A stretch of 64,000 nucleotides of DNA from Agromyces aureus (GTDB taxonomy: Bacteria > Actinomycetota > Actinomycetes > Actinomycetales > Microbacteriaceae): positions 1,302,001 to 1,366,000 of the forward strand of contig NZ_CP013979.1 in assembly GCF_001660485.1 (NCBI RefSeq). Reading direction: 5' to 3'. The position numbers and the translations under genes are program-made. Numbering within the stretch: position 1 is the first letter of the stretch; every line of letters begins with the position of its first letter. The notes under the pieces are model-generated. The model made no database searches, was not told the DNA's origin, and saw nothing but the letters and a program-made list of their open reading frames with translations. This document shows positions 63,006 to 64,000 of the stretch, piece after piece.

Positions 63006-64000
63006 ATGACGCTGATCCTCGACCCCGACGACCCGGCCGGCTGGCGCGAGGCGCCCGCCGCTGACGGTGCACCCGCCGCGAACGGCTCGCCCGCGGCATC
63101 CGGCAACCGCTTCACCGACGGCCTGAACCCCGAGCAGCGCGAGGCGGTCGAGTACCGCGGCCAGGCGCTGCTGATCGTGGCGGGCGCGGGCTCCGGCAAG
63201 ACCCGGGTGCTGACGCACCGCATCGCGGGCCTCATCGACACCCGCGAGGCGTGGCCGAGCCAGATCCTCGCGATCACGTTCACGAACAAGGCCGCGGCCG
63301 AGATGCGCGAGCGCGTCGAGGCGCTCCTCGGCGAGGGCGCATCCGGCATGTGGATCTCGACGTTCCACTCCGCGTGCGTGCGCATCCTGCGGCGCGAGGC
63401 CGAGGCGATCGGCCTGTCTTCGACCTTCACGATCTACGACTCGGCCGACACTCGCACGGTGCTGAAGCGCATCATCAAAGAACTCGACGCCGACACCATG
63501 GGCTTCACGCCGGCCGGCGCGCAGTCGAAGATCTCCAAGCTCAAGAACGAGCTCTCCGACGTCGAGTCGTACGCGCGCAACGCGAACATGAACGACCCCC
63601 AAGAGGTCATGTTCCTCGAGATCTTCCGGCAGTACACACGACGCCTGCGGGCGGCGAGCGCCCTCGACTTCGACGACCTCATCGCCGAGACGGTCTACCT
63701 GTTCCGGGCGTTCCCGAAGGTCGCGTCCCTCTACCAGCGGCGGTTCCGCCACATCCTGGTCGACGAGTATCAAGACACGAACCATGCGCAGTACTCGCTG
63801 ATCCGCGAGTTCACGCAGCCGATCCCGGCTGAGCGCGCCGCCGAGATGGCCGACCACGGCTTCAACGTGGGCGCCGTGGCCGATGCCACCGGCGGCATCC
63901 CGGGTGCGAGCCTCACCGTCGTCGGCGACTCCGACCAGTCGATCTACGCGTTCCGCGGCGCTGACATCCGCAACATCTCGGAGTTCGAGCGCGACTTCCC
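63006..64000 (+). CDS. pcrA: UvrD/PcrA-type ATP-dependent DNA helicase, N-terminal part (3' end outside window)
   Basis: The frame is open to the window end. The visible 331 residues have the superfamily 1A motifs LNPEQREAV (Q motif), GAGSGKTRVLTHR (Walker A), TFTNKAAAEM (motif Ia), ILVDEYQDTN (motif II) and GDSDQSIYAFRGA (motif III). A Gly/Ala-rich leader of about 35 residues precedes the Q motif. An insertion of about 25 residues lies between motifs II and III. It is a 3'-5' translocase in repair and replication; UvrD1 and PcrA cannot be told apart from this part alone. Confidence 0.92.
   Translation, partial: MTLILDPDDPAGWREAPAADGAPAANGSPAASGNRFTDGLNPEQREAVEYRGQALLIVAGAGSGKTRVLTHRIAGLIDTREAWPSQILAITFTNKAAAEMRERVEALLGEGASGMWISTFHSACVRILRREAEAIGLSSTFTIYDSADTRTVLKRIIKELDADTMGFTPAGAQSKISKLKNELSDVESYARNANMNDPQEVMFLEIFRQYTRRLRAASALDFDDLIAETVYLFRAFPKVASLYQRRFRHILVDEYQDTNHAQYSLIREFTQPIPAERAAEMADHGFNVGAVADATGGIPGASLTVVGDSDQSIYAFRGADIRNISEFERDF

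Overview
The window is high-GC, densely packed actinobacterial DNA. The gene set and sequence texture suggest a member of the Microbacteriaceae (something like Agromyces): many GTG/TTG starts, ATGA/GTGA overlaps, a SplB-like radical SAM gene behind an actinobacterial SOS box, apparently leaderless promoters with a TACGCT -10, and a recurrent CGGATGCC/GGCATCCG octamer. The family is an inference; there is no rRNA or other marker to prove it.

Layout. 1-7.0 kb holds mixed genes: the end of an ABC-F ATPase, a radical SAM gene split by a homing-endonuclease intein, two membrane sensor-kinase-like proteins, thymidine kinase and a CPBP protease. 7.1-23.8 kb is a first exopolysaccharide (EPS) locus: tyrosine autokinase, low-molecular-weight phosphatase, membrane Asp-box protein, initiating phosphoglycosyl transferase, then a visibly lower-GC block (about 11.7-21.1 kb) with glycosyltransferases, a Wzy-like polymerase, two pyruvyl transferases and a Wzx flippase. 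It closes with a DUF4012 protein and a small wall-anchored surface protein. 23.9-28.8 kb holds a DUF418 membrane protein, a GH15 glucoamylase/trehalase-like enzyme, VanZ and a Tat-exported beta-helix protein.

28.9-51.7 kb is a second, high-GC EPS locus. A leftward operon carries two glycosyltransferases, a wax-ester-synthase-like acyltransferase, an O-acetyltransferase, a further glycosyltransferase, a subtilisin-like protease and UDP-glucose dehydrogenase. A rightward operon carries Wzz, Wzy, GT2, Wzx, an SGNH lipoprotein, an Alg14/Alg13-type fusion and a GT2. Leftward genes then include a second initiating transferase with its partner GT4, another GT, an acyltransferase and a third pyruvyl transferase. 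Each locus therefore looks like a complete Wzx/Wzy system with its own initiating enzyme.

51.9-58.3 kb is a five-gene operon joined throughout by 4-nt overlaps: fatty acyl-AMP ligase, two diverged acyl-CoA dehydrogenase-like proteins, acyl carrier protein and phosphopantetheinyl transferase. It resembles the unsaturated acyl-starter module of ramoplanin/enduracidin-type lipopeptide clusters, but no NRPS or PKS is present; its neighbours make a cell-surface glycan. This is the best candidate for an undescribed system: a stand-alone module making an acyl-ACP, possibly for acylating a polysaccharide or its lipid carrier.

The operon runs into a convergent tRNA-Pro gene. Beyond it are conserved cell-envelope and repair genes: a metallophosphoesterase, a bifunctional penicillin-binding protein with PASTA domains, a small conserved protein, RidA, and the start of a UvrD/PcrA helicase cut by the window end. 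I saw no insertion sequence, prophage, rRNA or CRISPR array.
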